NCBI GenBank assembly: GCA_035550375.1
Contig: DASZPH010000045.1
Location: 62,001-126,000 of the forward strand
DNA from: DASSFG01 sp035550375
GTDB taxonomy: Bacteria > Planctomycetota > Planctomycetia > Pirellulales > JAICIG01
Reading direction: 5' to 3'
DNA: 64,000 bases
In this document: positions 1 through 10,100 of the stretch, one piece after another
Layout: every line of letters starts with the position of its first letter
Position numbering within the stretch: the first letter of the stretch is position 1
Notes under the pieces: generated by a model
What the model was told of the DNA's origin: nothing
Database searches by the model: none
What the model saw: only the letters and a program-made list of their open reading frames with translations
Translations under genes and position numbers: made by a program

Positions 1-80
1 GTGTCGGTGGTCAGGCGGAGGAAAAGATAATTGCGCAATCCGGCGTTGGCCAGAAACGTCTCAAACCGGGTGATTTTCAT
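1..80 (-). CDS. Mandelate racemase/muconate lactonizing-type enzyme, N-terminal fragment
   Basis: The reverse strand has an ATG at 80 and stays open off the left edge, giving 26 residues. They start MKITRFETFLAN and continue NAGLRNYLFLRL. This matches the first strand-turn-strand of enolase-superfamily sugar-acid dehydratases (galactonate dehydratase-like), whose N-terminal capping domain begins in this way. The metal and catalytic residues of the barrel lie outside the window, so the substrate cannot be named. It is divergent from the QueD-like gene on the right. Confidence 0.7.
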   Translation of the reverse strand, partial: MKITRFETFLANAGLRNYLFLRLTTD

Positions 81-412
81 GGCGAACTGCCGGAGGGCGA
101 ATCGGATTCTGTTAGACTGCCCCCTTTTTACTGAACCCGCTGATGATCACAAGTCCGGCAGATCCGGCGAGAGGGGGTCTGGTCGAGGAGCGAGACGCGG
201 TTACTTAGGCGCTAGTCTCTTGAACCAACGCGGTCAGTTCGATGAAGAGCAGTGCGAGCCTGATGAGCGTCGGCGCGTGGATGGTGCCAGCGCTCGACGA
301 AGCGTGTCAGAAAAGGCCGCGATAGGTTCGACTCCCGGAGAATGGTAGACTGATACGCATGCCCTCTTCCCGCGAGACCGCTCCAAACGGCATCACTGCG
401 GCCCGTGTAAAT
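81..412. other. Intergenic region between divergent genes
   Basis: No protein with recognisable features is seen on either strand. The short open frames here have no homology-like motifs. A T-arm-like string around 321-338 was inspected for a tRNA and rejected. The region presumably holds the promoters of both flanking genes, but no convincing -35/-10 pair was found. Confidence 0.5.
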
Positions 413-904
413 ATGTTGGAAACCTACCGCGTTCGGCTCACGAAAGACTATCTCGTCTTTTCGGCCGCCCATTTCATCACGTTTAACGGCGACGTCTGCG
501 AGCGGCTGCACGGTCACAACTATCGCGTTATGGCCGAGGTGTTTGGGCCGCTTGATGAGAACCATTACGTGATCGACTTTATCGCGCTGCGCGACATTCT
601 GCATGCGATCGTGCTCGAGCTCGATCATCATGTGCTCCTGCCGACCGAGCACCCGCTCATCCGCGTCGCTGCGGATCAGGAGTCGGTCGAAGCCGTTTTC
701 CGCGAGCGTCGCTGGGTTTTTCCTCTCGGCGACTGTGTTCTGTTGCCGGTTCCGAACACGACGGCTGAGATGCTCGCGCGCCACATCGGCCGACGGTTGC
801 TCGACGACGTGGCGGCGCGCAATCTACCTCGGCCCGAGCGCGTGACCGTCGAGGTCGACGAGTGCGAAGGTCAGTCGGCGGTCTGCGACATCAAGTCTGA
901 CTGA
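413..904 (+). CDS. 6-pyruvoyltetrahydropterin synthase / 6-carboxytetrahydropterin synthase (QueD) family protein
   Basis: About 163 residues from the ATG at 413; an upstream in-frame ATG at 359 would only add an atypical tail. The zinc ligands are visible: His20 in FSAAHF, and His33 and His35 in CERLHGHNY. The Cys29-x3-His-Gly-His spacing is that of QueD/PTPS catalytic motifs. The C-terminal VTVEVDECEGQSAVC strand carries the conserved acidic substrate-anchoring position. The family converts dihydroneopterin triphosphate in the cytoplasm, for queuosine or pterin synthesis. No other queuosine gene lies nearby, so the pathway is not fixed. Its last 14 bases overlap the convergent gene on the other strand. 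Confidence 0.88.
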   Translation: MLETYRVRLTKDYLVFSAAHFITFNGDVCERLHGHNYRVMAEVFGPLDENHYVIDFIALRDILHAIVLELDHHVLLPTEHPLIRVAADQESVEAVFRERRWVFPLGDCVLLPVPNTTAEMLARHIGRRLLDDVAARNLPRPERVTVEVDECEGQSAVCDIKSD

Positions 905-1286
905 CGAGCCCGGACACCTGGGCGTTGCCCATGCGTGCCTCGATTGCGGGATTGGCCTCCCAGCACCACTTGACAAGCCACGCCAGATGGCCGAGGGCCA
1001 GAGAGGCCAGCGCCGGCTTGACCAGGTCGTGCCGATCGGTGATCCACCACCAGGCGGCCAGAATGCCGCCGCAGGTGACCGCCGCCACGGCCAGCTTGGC
1101 CAGCACCCAGGCAACGCTAGAGTGGGCCGCGGCCTCAGGTGCCCGGCGGCTTTCGCGCCCTTTCGTCGAAAGCCTCGAGTCCAGCGCCTCGCCGAACGGC
1201 GACATGTCCAGAACCCGCCGCACGTGCTCGAGCTTCTCGTCCAGCTCCCAACCGTCGAATGCTTCCAGCGGATCAACCTTAGGCAC
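891..1286 (-). CDS. Hypothetical membrane protein
   Basis: 131 residues from a GTG at 1286, with a GGAG Shine-Dalgarno sequence just upstream. The N-terminal half (1-55) is charged and helical. Two hydrophobic segments follow: about 58-82 (AWVLAKLAVAAVTCGGILAAW) and a weaker one about 90-108. No known domain was recognised. The predicted product is a small bitopic or hairpin inner-membrane protein. It converges on the QueD-like gene with a 14-base overlap of the 3' ends. Function unknown. Confidence 0.6.
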   Translation of the reverse strand: MPKVDPLEAFDGWELDEKLEHVRRVLDMSPFGEALDSRLSTKGRESRRAPEAAAHSSVAWVLAKLAVAAVTCGGILAAWWWITDRHDLVKPALASLALGHLAWLVKWCWEANPAIEARMGNAQVSGLVSQT

Positions 1287-1495
1287 GTTGCTGCTCCGTC
1301 AGGCGCGTTAAACGATAAGCCTTTGTCGAAATCGGCAGCGCGGGGGGGCCGACTGAAACGATTGTCGTGATCAATCCGTTGAGTCGATGAATTTGCCCAA
1401 CCCTTTGCCGCGCCCTAGCTTTGCGTTGGGAAACCTCCCCCGCACAGCGCTTTCGCCCCGCTGGTCGATTATTTGCCGGGATTCAGGAAGAACCT

Positions 1496-2425
1496 ATGGT
1501 CGCCGCATCCACCGTCGCCGCATCCACCGTTGATTCGCCAGTTGACTTGAACCGCATTCTCGCGGGCGCCCAACTCCCCGCTCTACCGCAGAGCGCCCTG
1601 CGAATTCTCGAGCTTTCGCAGAATCCGGCGAACGGGCCACCCGAGTTCGCCGTGCCGATCGAGGCCGACCCAGGCCTGGCCGGGCAGGTACTCAAATTCG
1701 TCAACTCGGCTTACTTCGGTTTCGCCCGCGAGATTTCGAGCGTCAAGCTCGCGATCACGATGGTGGGCATTCGCACCATCAAGAATTTTGCGCTCTGGAG
1801 CGCCGTCTTCAGCCTGATGCCCAACCCCAAGTGCGGCCCCTTTGACCTGCGGAGCTTGTGGCAAGACTCGTTGCGCAGGGCGCTGTTCGCCCGTGCCTTC
1901 GCCAGGCTGCTGGGGGTGCGCGACGCCGAAGAGCCGTTCGCTGCGGCCTTGCTGCAAGACATGGCCGTGCCGCTGTTGGCCAAGGAATTGCCGAGCGAGT
2001 ACGCCGATTTGCTGAGCCGCCGGGACAACGGCAAGGCCCGACTCTCGCAGCTTGAACAGGACCGGTTCGGGTGGACGCACGCCGACGCGGCCTCGCAGAT
2101 GGCTCGGCAGTGGAATCTGCCGCCTGAGTTTGCCGATCTGATCGCTCGTCATACCGAGATCGAGCGGCTCACGGCCGACGGTAAGAGCCGGCCGGAGCAA
2201 CTTGCCGTGGCGCTATCTTCGCTGTTGCCCGTGGCGAGCGATGAGGGCTGGCATGAGTGCGGCCAGTTCGCGGCCACCTATCACCAGTTGTCTCCCGCCG
2301 ATGGCCCAACCGTGGTCGACTTCCTGGAAAAAATCGACCTGGAATTCATCGAGTTTGCTCCCGTGTTGAAAATAACCGCGCCTGCCAAGTCGCTGCTCAC
2401 CTGCTACGCCGAGGCGACCGCTTGA
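1496..2425 (+). CDS. HDOD domain protein
   Basis: 309 residues from the ATG at 1496, chosen because AGGAAG lies six bases upstream; the frame extends further 5' without family-like sequence. Residues about 15-215 form an HDOD domain: LPALPQSALRIL, then DPGLAGQVLKFVNSAYFGF (the NSA.FG signature), then helices ending near WNLPPEFADLI and HTEIE. HDOD is a catalytically inactive relative of HD phosphohydrolases, used in bacterial signalling scaffolds. No EAL, GGDEF or receiver domain is attached. The gene stands alone, so its partner is unknown. Confidence 0.88.
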   Translation: MVAASTVAASTVDSPVDLNRILAGAQLPALPQSALRILELSQNPANGPPEFAVPIEADPGLAGQVLKFVNSAYFGFAREISSVKLAITMVGIRTIKNFALWSAVFSLMPNPKCGPFDLRSLWQDSLRRALFARAFARLLGVRDAEEPFAAALLQDMAVPLLAKELPSEYADLLSRRDNGKARLSQLEQDRFGWTHADAASQMARQWNLPPEFADLIARHTEIERLTADGKSRPEQLAVALSSLLPVASDEGWHECGQFAATYHQLSPADGPTVVDFLEKIDLEFIEFAPVLKITAPAKSLLTCYAEATA

Positions 2426-2593
2426 CGGCGCGGATCGATCGTTTCCCGAAAGTGTGCGTCGGGGCTCAGCGGAATCGAGGGGCTCGTCGCCGCAGTGAAA
2501 TGCCTATTTGAGCAAATCGCGCGGCGCGCCTACAATTAGCTGACGTTGTCGTGTGCTGTTGAGCTTGCGACGGATCAGGGAGGGGAGCATACC

Positions 2594-3109
2594 GTGTCGG
2601 GTAGCAATCGGGTCCGCTGCCAGCGGATTTTGAGAGAGGCCGAGGGGTATCTGGAGCTGAATATGCCCCAGACGGCTCTCGATCTGCTCTCGCGCCTCAG
2701 CGAGCCCGGCACGTTCCGCGGTCAGCAGCTCTACTTGACGGGCGAAGCGCTGCGGGCGCTTGAACGATACGCGGAGGCGATCGTCGTGCTGGAGCAGGCC
2801 GCCGATCTCTTGCCGAGCAATATCCACGTCTGGCTGGCGTTGGGCTGGTGCCAGAAGCGGACAGGGCGGCTGGACCTGGCCATTTCGGCCTTGGAGCGTG
2901 CTGAAGAGGTAAGCCCCGAGGAGGCGATCGTCCACTACAACCTGGCCTGCTACTGGAGTCTGGCGGGCAAGAAGCAGCGGGCTCTGGCCTATCTGTCACG
3001 CGCCATCTCGATCGACTCGAACTATCGCGAACTGCTCGGCGACGAGCCCGATTTCGATCCTATCCGAACCGATCCGGAGTTCCGGGCTTTAACCGAAATC
3101 ATCGTCTGA
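2594..3109 (+). CDS. Tetratricopeptide-repeat protein
   Basis: 171 residues from a GTG at 2594, preceded by AGGGGAG at good spacing; the frame opens earlier but without a ribosome site. At least three TPR units are visible: LELNMPQTALDLLSRL, LERYAEAIVVLEQAADLLP and TGRLDLAISALERAEEVSP. A fourth degenerate repeat precedes the ending GDEPDFDPIRTDPEFRAL. That tail is common in TPR proteins of planctomycetes and acidobacteria. There is no signal peptide, so a cytoplasmic adaptor is likely. Client unknown. Confidence 0.82.
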   Translation: MSGSNRVRCQRILREAEGYLELNMPQTALDLLSRLSEPGTFRGQQLYLTGEALRALERYAEAIVVLEQAADLLPSNIHVWLALGWCQKRTGRLDLAISALERAEEVSPEEAIVHYNLACYWSLAGKKQRALAYLSRAISIDSNYRELLGDEPDFDPIRTDPEFRALTEIIV

Positions 3110-3438
3110 CGCCGTGATTCCGAGGGCGGGATTGCGACTGCGCAGCATGCAGCGCCGGCCGGGGCGCAAAAAAAAGGCCGCCGCAGCCGGGGCAGGTAGC
3201 TGGGTGGCCCGCGTCGGCAAAGCCGGCGCTTACGGAATGAACCGCCGCGCAGCGCCAACGGGCGCGGCTGGTTGGGCGAAACCAGGCCGAAGGCCACTAG
3301 CCCCTGTGCCCTTGGATCAGTGGTATCGGCTTTCGTTCCGTCGCCAGCACAGAAAAACCCCCCTGCCTGATGGAGAGGGACCGCCGCCGTACCGACTATA
3401 CGGTCGACGCGAGATGGGGACGGGGGCGGGACCGGCTC
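3110..3438. other. Convergent intergenic region
   Basis: Lies between the ends of the TPR gene and the BshC-like gene. It contains an A-run (about 3170-3177) and several GC-rich short palindromes, but no clean hairpin plus T-tract. No coding sequence is supported. Confidence 0.5.
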
Positions 3439-5079
3439 TTACGCAGCGGCAGACGCAAAAAGCTCGCGCAACGTCGCTTCGGGATAGAGACAAAATGCAT
3501 ATTCGCGCCAGCGGATAATATTCTCGGCTCGCCAGCGTCGCGTCGCTTGTTCGCGCCGCGTGAGTGCCTGCCGGCGCTGTTCCTCAAGCCAGAGTTGTAG
3601 TGCCTCGTTCACCGAGCGAATGGCATGACACCGCTCGCGACCGTTCGAGGGAGTCTGAGGAGTGTCAATCCAGCGGCGCTTCGTGGCGATGAGATTGCTT
3701 ACCCGTTGCGTGTCTCCAGCCGAAAGGTGTTCCACGTCGAGATACCGCTCGGGGTGGTATTCCAAGCCGCGGAGCCGCTGCTGCACGTCGCGAGGATCCT
3801 CCGCGCTGGTCGCTCGGTTCTGAACGGGCAAGTAAAGGGTGGCCGACAAGACCATGAAGGGGGGCGGCTCGAGCATGAAGAATTCGCGGATCAGGTCATC
3901 CGTCAGTTGGTCGTATTTGCCGCCGCCGATGCCGTGCACGAACAGATCGCCCAGAAGGAGCCTGGCGAAGAGGGTGGTCGTGAGCGCCCGCGTCTGAAAC
4001 TCGATGCCTCGCTCGGCCAGTTCGGCCAGGTCTGTCACCGCGCGAGTGGCGTCCTGGTCTGCGCCAAGACGGATCGTCGCGTCGATCCCTTCGCGGTCGC
4101 TTAAGATCATCTCGCCACCCCGCCGGCGCACAAAAAGGTGTCGCCGCTCCGGCCGGTCACGGCTGATCAGCCAGAGGGGCGCTTCCAACCACTCGTCGGA
4201 GCCTACCAGCTCCGGCACCGGGTGGTTGGCACTGCGAATGCCGTGCAGTTGTCGGTAACGCACGACCGCGCGGTTGTACGTCTGCACGAAGCGGGGAAGG
4301 TGCGCCAGCAGATGCGCCACGAACCAGAAGAATGCCTCGAACCGGCACACCTGACTCTGTGGCAATTCCAGCGTCCGGCTGCCCCACTCACCTTCGAGCT
4401 GGTGGCGTGCCTGGGCCAGGCACTGCCCCAGATTATCCGTTTCACGGCTGCGAGCGATCACTCTTGGCCAAAACGAATTGACCAGCGGATCGTCGATCAG
4501 CGGCCGCAGCCAGTCGGCGGCAGCACGCCCGAAGCTCTCGAAGGTCTTGCGATTGCGAATCGCCCGCCGCGCAAACGGCATCTCGCCTGTCGGGTCGTCG
4601 AAGGGAATGATACGCTGCACCGGATCATCGAGGCTCCCCCCCGGAACGCGCAGCGAGGTGTCCTTCAGCGTGTCGCTGTCGATCACCAGGTTCACGGCGG
4701 TCGCCCGATGCGTCCGAGCCAGACCGTCGAGCGCGAAATTCTTGAACCAAACCCCCGGGTGAAACAACTGGGGCTGGTGGCCGGCGATAAGAATTCGCTC
4801 GTGCGTTTCGGTGGACGCTAGCGAACGATAGGTCGCCGTGTACCGCTGCGCCGCGCTAAGGAGTTCTTGCCGGGCCTGCGCCGAAACATCGCACAGCGAA
4901 CGCCCCTGCACGTCATACCGACAGCGGTCCGCGCGGTCGACTTGCCCCAGTAAATCGCCTACCTGGCCGAACGGAGGCAGAGCCAGCACCTCGCGATCGC
5001 CGCGAGGCGCGCGCAGGGCACCGCCGAACAACGAGGCCTTGCGGCCGTCCGGGCCTGAACCGCTGCCTTCGCCGGTCAT
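3439..5079 (-). CDS. BshC-like protein (putative bacillithiol-type cysteine ligase relative)
   Basis: 546 residues from the ATG at 5079, which overlaps the upstream gene's stop as ATGA. Residues about 97-112 read LIAGHQPQLFHPGVWFKN, resembling the TGQQPGLFGGP nucleotide-fold motif of BshC. A later GGGKYDQLTDDLI (about 395) is also in the style of that family. A C-terminal basic helical region (about 490-545) may be the coiled-coil dimerisation element. BshC adds cysteine to glucosaminyl-malate. The similarity is distant and judged by eye, and no BshA or BshB is in the window. The coupling to a glycosyltransferase is at least compatible with a sugar-linked pathway. Confidence 0.55.
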   Translation of the reverse strand: MTGEGSGSGPDGRKASLFGGALRAPRGDREVLALPPFGQVGDLLGQVDRADRCRYDVQGRSLCDVSAQARQELLSAAQRYTATYRSLASTETHERILIAGHQPQLFHPGVWFKNFALDGLARTHRATAVNLVIDSDTLKDTSLRVPGGSLDDPVQRIIPFDDPTGEMPFARRAIRNRKTFESFGRAAADWLRPLIDDPLVNSFWPRVIARSRETDNLGQCLAQARHQLEGEWGSRTLELPQSQVCRFEAFFWFVAHLLAHLPRFVQTYNRAVVRYRQLHGIRSANHPVPELVGSDEWLEAPLWLISRDRPERRHLFVRRRGGEMILSDREGIDATIRLGADQDATRAVTDLAELAERGIEFQTRALTTTLFARLLLGDLFVHGIGGGKYDQLTDDLIREFFMLEPPPFMVLSATLYLPVQNRATSAEDPRDVQQRLRGLEYHPERYLDVEHLSAGDTQRVSNLIATKRRWIDTPQTPSNGRERCHAIRSVNEALQLWLEEQRRQALTRREQATRRWRAENIIRWREYAFCLYPEATLRELFASAAA

Positions 5080-5810
5080 CCGGCGCACTCTCCGCGGCAG
5101 GCCTGCAACGTGCCGCCGGCCGCCGCCAGCGCCCGGTCCAGCACCTCGCGATAATGCCGCAGGCGAATCTCCGCATTGTCGAGCGACCCTCCGAAAGATC
5201 GCTTCTCATCGAGGTAGATCAGTGGTATGGGCAACTCTCGGATCCGCAATCCGGCGTGCGCCGCCTGCACCCACACTTCCAGCGGCATGGCGTAACCCGT
5301 TTCCGTGACGCGCAGTTTCTTGAGCGCGTCGACCCGGTAGGCCTTAAAGCCGCAAAACGCATCGGTGATGCTCAGCCCCAGGCGGCGGTTCAACTCCTCG
5401 GTGAGCAACTCGTTGATCTGGCGGCGTTCGGGCGGGGGAGCGCTGTCGCCCCGATATTGCTTGAGATAACGGCTTCCCGACACGATATCCCAGCCGCCGC
5501 AACTGGCGACGAAACGCGGAATGCGGCGCGGCTCATGCTGGCCGTCGCAGTCAATCGTTACCAGGATTTCGTAATCGTGCTGAATGGCAAACTCAAAGGC
5601 CGTTCGCAAGGCCGCACCATAGCCGAGGTTGCGCGGATGAGTCAGGCGGTGGATGCCCTCGATTCGCGCGAGAACGTCGGCCGTACCGTCGGTTGAACCG
5701 TCGTTAACGACCAGCACCTCAGGGCTGAAACCTCGCACTTCGGCCAACACGTCGGCCACATGGTTCACCTCGTTGTAAACGGGCAGTGCCGTGAGAAAGC
5801 GGTGCGACAT
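5076..5810 (-). CDS. Family 2 glycosyltransferase (DPM1/GtrB-like, soluble)
   Basis: 244 residues. The GT-A fold is clear: ALPVYNEVNHVADVLAEV at the start, VVNDGSTDGT (about 35-44), and HPRNLGYGAALRTAFE. The metal-binding DCDGQHEP is at about 88-95 and the SGSRY motif at about 112. The acceptor-side segment DAFCGFKAYR is typical of dolichol/polyprenol-phosphate sugar synthases. No C-terminal membrane pair is present, so the enzyme is probably peripheral. It is the first gene of a two-gene operon, overlapping the BshC-like gene by 4 bases, with a sigma70-like promoter 44 bases upstream. Sugar and acceptor are unknown. Confidence 0.9.
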   Translation of the reverse strand: MSHRFLTALPVYNEVNHVADVLAEVRGFSPEVLVVNDGSTDGTADVLARIEGIHRLTHPRNLGYGAALRTAFEFAIQHDYEILVTIDCDGQHEPRRIPRFVASCGGWDIVSGSRYLKQYRGDSAPPPERRQINELLTEELNRRLGLSITDAFCGFKAYRVDALKKLRVTETGYAMPLEVWVQAAHAGLRIRELPIPLIYLDEKRSFGGSLDNAEIRLRHYREVLDRALAAAGGTLQACRGECAG

Positions 5811-5853
5811 GATGTTTTTCCCCCGACGGCTCCGGCTGTTTGTGGCTCAGGCT

Positions 5854-5881
5854 ATTCTAGGTGCCGACCCTGGCAAGTCAA
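5854..5881 (-). promoter_or_regulatory. Sigma70-type promoter for the glycosyltransferase/BshC-like operon
   Basis: On the reverse strand TTGACT (5881-5876) is followed after 16 bases by TAGAAT (5859-5854). The -10 box lies 44 bases before the ATG at 5810, leaving a leader of about 35 bases. Prediction by consensus only. Confidence 0.55.
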
Positions 5882-6024
5882 CGCGGCGGGAGAGCGGCTC
5901 TGGGCCGCGCAACGTCGAGATGCACCCCTGCTTGAGACTGCCAATTCTGTTCCGAAGACGAGCGAACAAAATTGGATCGGCTACGTCGAAGACAAGGTGG
6001 ACGTTGCCCTTACCGCCGCGGTTC

Positions 6025-7029
6025 CTACCACGGAAGCGGATTGCCAAAACGCCATTCGAATCCACCCACGAAGGAAAATTGGTGGTCCACACCCCGAGGA
6101 TAAAGCTGGGTGAACAGCAGGTCATCGACTACGTCGAACCGAAAGGCGTGTTGTTTCCCGAACCGGTGCTTGATGCCGAAGCCGACCGGAATGTGAAAGA
6201 AGGTCTGGTTCAGCCTCGCCCCCTGATCGTCAATAAAACTGACGAAAGTCAATCCAGGCCCAGCCAATAGAAACGGGCGCCAGACGGTGCTCGCGCATGG
6301 GTACCAGAGCCACATGGCGTCCCAGATCACAAAGTTTTCGTGGGCCTCAGTGGGCAACGTCGGTCCGCCCAACTGCGTGCGGGCAAAAGCCAGCCGGCTT
6401 TCGACGCCCCAATGTTGCGAGTAATCCCAACCGGTGCGCAACCCGGCGAGAAAGCCGACGCCGTTGTGCAGGCGACCCTCGATCGGCTCATCTGCTAAGA
6501 AAGCCCCCGCGAACTTTTCCAGATAGAGGGGATAAGCGAGCCAGATGTTTTTCCTGACGGATGGGGTCACGAGGGTCGAGCCATGCCATTCCGCCGACGA
6601 TACATCCGTCGAGCCAGCCAAAGAGGGTTGCAGGGGCGCATCGACCACGGAGAGCAGGCGCGGTGGGGGAGCGTGGGCCGGCTTCATCCAAGCGATCTCC
6701 TGGGACAACCACGAAAACGGCCGCCAACGTGGTCGACGTGGTTGTAGTCCGTTCATCGTCTGATCGGCGTCGGAGGCAAAGCGGTTGGCGTATACACCGA
6801 ATTCCGGCGATTGGGCGCCCGTGGGCGGCTTTGGCTGCACGGCGCCATCCAGCAAGGCGTCCTCAAACGGATCGTCAAACGCCGATACCGGCTCGGCGGC
6901 CCCGGCGGACATAGCTTCCAGCGCGCAGACGGCCGCGACCACCGCAAGGACGGGCCAACAACCGACGGTGGCAGGTTGAAAGGCCTTGCGGACCGTAGCG
7001 CAAGAATACGATGACCGCGCCTCAATCAT
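6025..7029 (-). CDS. Predicted outer-membrane beta-barrel protein
   Basis: 334 residues. An N-terminal hydrophobic segment (about 25-44) ending near AMSAGAAEP looks like a Sec signal. A long Pro-rich linker (about 50-135) follows. From about 165 on, alternating aromatic strands appear (GVGFLAGLRTGWDYSQHWGVESRLAFA, FFHIPVGFGIKHRF, HQFSFVGGFEWRFG). The chain ends FGNPLPW, with an aromatic near the C terminus as in barrels. Likely an 8-stranded OmpA-type barrel; function unknown. It follows the large hybrid kinase on the same strand, 134 bases downstream of its stop. Confidence 0.65.
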   Translation of the reverse strand: MIEARSSYSCATVRKAFQPATVGCWPVLAVVAAVCALEAMSAGAAEPVSAFDDPFEDALLDGAVQPKPPTGAQSPEFGVYANRFASDADQTMNGLQPRRPRWRPFSWLSQEIAWMKPAHAPPPRLLSVVDAPLQPSLAGSTDVSSAEWHGSTLVTPSVRKNIWLAYPLYLEKFAGAFLADEPIEGRLHNGVGFLAGLRTGWDYSQHWGVESRLAFARTQLGGPTLPTEAHENFVIWDAMWLWYPCASTVWRPFLLAGPGLTFVSFIDDQGARLNQTFFHIPVGFGIKHRFGKQHAFRFDVVDDLLFTQLYPRGVDHQFSFVGGFEWRFGNPLPW

Positions 7030-7163
7030 TGGGATTTACGCAGAGCACGACGTTGCGAACTGTCGCGCGGAAGTATGCCAATTCCTGGCGAATCGGGCGA
7101 GGCCAGCTTCCTGGACTGGGCGACATACCCGGACGACCGGGTTCCCCAACCTTCCCGAGGCAG

Positions 7164-10100
7164 TCATGCCGTCGACTTCTTCTGTTCCATCAGGATGCGG
7201 AGAACCGCAATGTCGACCGGCTTCACCAGATGGTGGTCAAAACCCGCTTCCTGTGAGCGCCGTCGGTCCTCTTCTTGCCCCCAGCCTGTCAGGGCCACGA
7301 TGACCATGTTCCTCGACCAGCCCTCCGCGCGGATACGGCGGCACGTTTCGTATCCGTTCAATTTCGGCAACCCGATATCGAGCAGAATGAAGTCGGGGCG
7401 AAAGTGCTCTGCGGCTTCGAGGGCGGCCAGTCCATCGTGGGCAGTGCGGACCTCGTTCCCCATCAATTTGAGCATCATCCCCAGGCTGCTCGCGGAGTCG
7501 CGGTTGTCGTCGACCACCAGGATCCGCCGGTGCGGCCCGGCCTCGCCACCGGGACCGTCCGGCGCACGGTCCGACGAATGCCGTTGCGGGGCGTCCGCAA
7601 CCGGCAAGCGAACGACGAACTCGCTTCCGCGGCCGGGGCCCTCGCTGCGGGCTTCGACTCGGCCGCCGTGCATCTCGGTCAGGCGACGCACGAGCGTGAG
7701 ACCGATGCCCAGCCCACCCTGCGCCCGGTCCATGGTCCGGTCAACTTGAGAGAACATCTCGAAGATGCGAGGCAGCGCTTCTGCCGGAATACCGAAACCG
7801 GTGTCGCGCACCTTGATGACGGCCTCGTTCCCCTCCGTCTCCGCGGTGAGGAAAATCTTGCCCCCAGGCTCGGTGTATTTTGCACTGTTGTTGAGCAGGT
7901 TTGACAGGACCTGGGCCAGACGTACCGGGTCGGCGTCGAGATAAACGGGGGCTGGCGCGATCGTGACCGAGAACGTGTGGCCGAACTGCTCGATAAGCGG
8001 ACGACTCGTCTCGATGGCGCTGTGTACGACGCTCGCTAGCGCAACCCGCTCCTTGCGCAGCTCCAGCTTGTTGCGGGTTATGCGGCTTACGTCGAGCAGG
8101 TCGTCAACCAGTCGGACCATTTGGTCGAGTTGACGCTCCATCATCGTGCGGGCTTCGCCCATCATCTCGCGGTTTGAACCCGCCAGCCTCAACACCTGCA
8201 AGCCGTTGCGGATGGGGGCCAGGGGGTTGCGCAGTTCATGCGCCAACGTCGCCAGAAACTCGTCTTTTCGTTGGTCGGCGTCCCGTAGTTCGCGGTAAAG
8301 CTGAGAGTTCTCGATGGCAATGGCGGTTCGATTCGCCAGATCTTTTGCCACGCTGAGGTCGGTCTCGTCGTAGACGTGCCCGGATTCGGCCACAATGAAC
8401 GTCAACACTCCGAGCGTCTTGTTTCGGACCGTCAGCGGCACGCCGATATAGGACTTGAGGCCGAGTCGCCTCATGATGCTGAGCAAATCCTCGTCGGCGA
8501 CGGAGCGAGCGAGCAGTTCGTCTGTGATGACCGGCACGATTTCCGACGCCCCCGTGCGGAGAATTTTCCCCACGCCCGTCTGGGAGGACGGGTTGGGCGG
8601 AAATCGGCGGTAGACTTCGTGCGCCAGTTCGACCTTGGCCGGGTCAACGTGCGCCACCGCCACGCGGCGCAGCGTGCCGTCGGGCTCGAGCGCGTCGATC
8701 GTAGCCCAGTCGGCAAAGTATGGAACGGCCAACGACGCGACCTTTTGTAGCGTGCTGTCGAAGTCGACCAACACGGCCAGGGCCGCGCTGGCGTCTGCAA
8801 GGAATCGGGCCGTCTGCTCGCCCCTTTTTTGCTCGTGGATGTCGGTGCTGCTGCCGTACCACCGATTTACGCCTCCCGACTCGCTGTGCACCGGCACGGT
8901 TCGGATTAAGTGCCAGCGATACGACTGCCGCTGTCGATCAAAGAGTCTCAATTCCGCTTCGAACGGCTCGCCCGTCTCGACAGACGCCATCCACCGCTCG
9001 TTGGCGGCCTGGAGTTCGTCCGGATGAACGATCGGCGTCCAGCCTTCGTTTCCCACGGTCTGCGCCAGCCCGGTGAATTCGGTCCAACGCCGGTTCAGGT
9101 AGTCGATGTTGCCGTCCGGTTTAGCGGTCCAGACGATCTGGGGCATGGCGTCGGCAAGCTGGCGAAACCTTTCTTCGCTGGCGGCCAGCGCCTGCCGGGC
9201 CTCCCGCAATTCGGTCACGTCGGTGTTCGTTCCAAACCAATAGAGGACGGTTCCATCGGCGTTCTTGAGCGGGTTCACCCGCGTGAGAAACGAGCGGAAG
9301 CGGCCGTCGGCTCCCCGCAGCGGAAAGACCATGTCGAACGGTTGGCCGCTGGCGATCGACGCCTTCCACCGCTCGACGACCTCCGGCAGAACGTCCGGAT
9401 CGTGAACGGACTGCCAGCCCCAACCCTCCATTTCTTCCGCGGTTGTGCCGGTGTATTCGTACCAGCGGCGGTTGTACCAGATGATGTGGCCGTCGGGCCG
9501 CGCCATCCACGCCAGTTGCGGGATGGTGTCGGCCAGCAGCCGCAGGTTCTCCTCGCTCTCTCGAAGTGCGGCCTCGGCGCGACGCTGCTCGGTCACGTCC
9601 CTGAAAATCAAGACGACGCCGATCAGCTTGCCGGCCGCATCCCGAATCGGTGCAGCACTGTCGTCGATCGGTCGCTCCGTCCCGTCTCGGGCGACGAGCA
9701 CCGTGTGGTTGCCCAAGCCGACGATCGTCCCCTGGCGCAAAACCTTTTCCACCGGGCTCTCAACCCGCTGCCCCGTCTGCTCGTTGCGGATGTTGAACAC
9801 CTGTCCCAGCGGTCGTCCTTCCGCATCGGCGCGTGCCCAGCCGGTCAGTTGCTGGGCGACGTCGTTGAGATACGTCACATGGCCCTGGCTGTCCGTCGCG
9901 ATCACGGCGTCACCGATGCTGGCCAACGTCACCGAGAGCCACTCCCGTTGTTGCCGCAAAGACTCCTCGGCCCGTTTGCGCTCGCTGATGTCGCGGAACA
10001 CCAGAACGCATCCGATGACAAATCCTTCCGCATCCTTGATCGGCGCGGCGGAGTCGTCGATCGGTCGCTCCGTACCATCCCTGGAGAGAAGGATGGTGTG

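Noticed and set aside
321..343. T-arm-like string GGTTCGACTCCCGG suggesting a tRNA 3' end
   Set aside because: The putative T stem does not pair, no 7-bp acceptor partner exists upstream, and no anticodon arm can be drawn.
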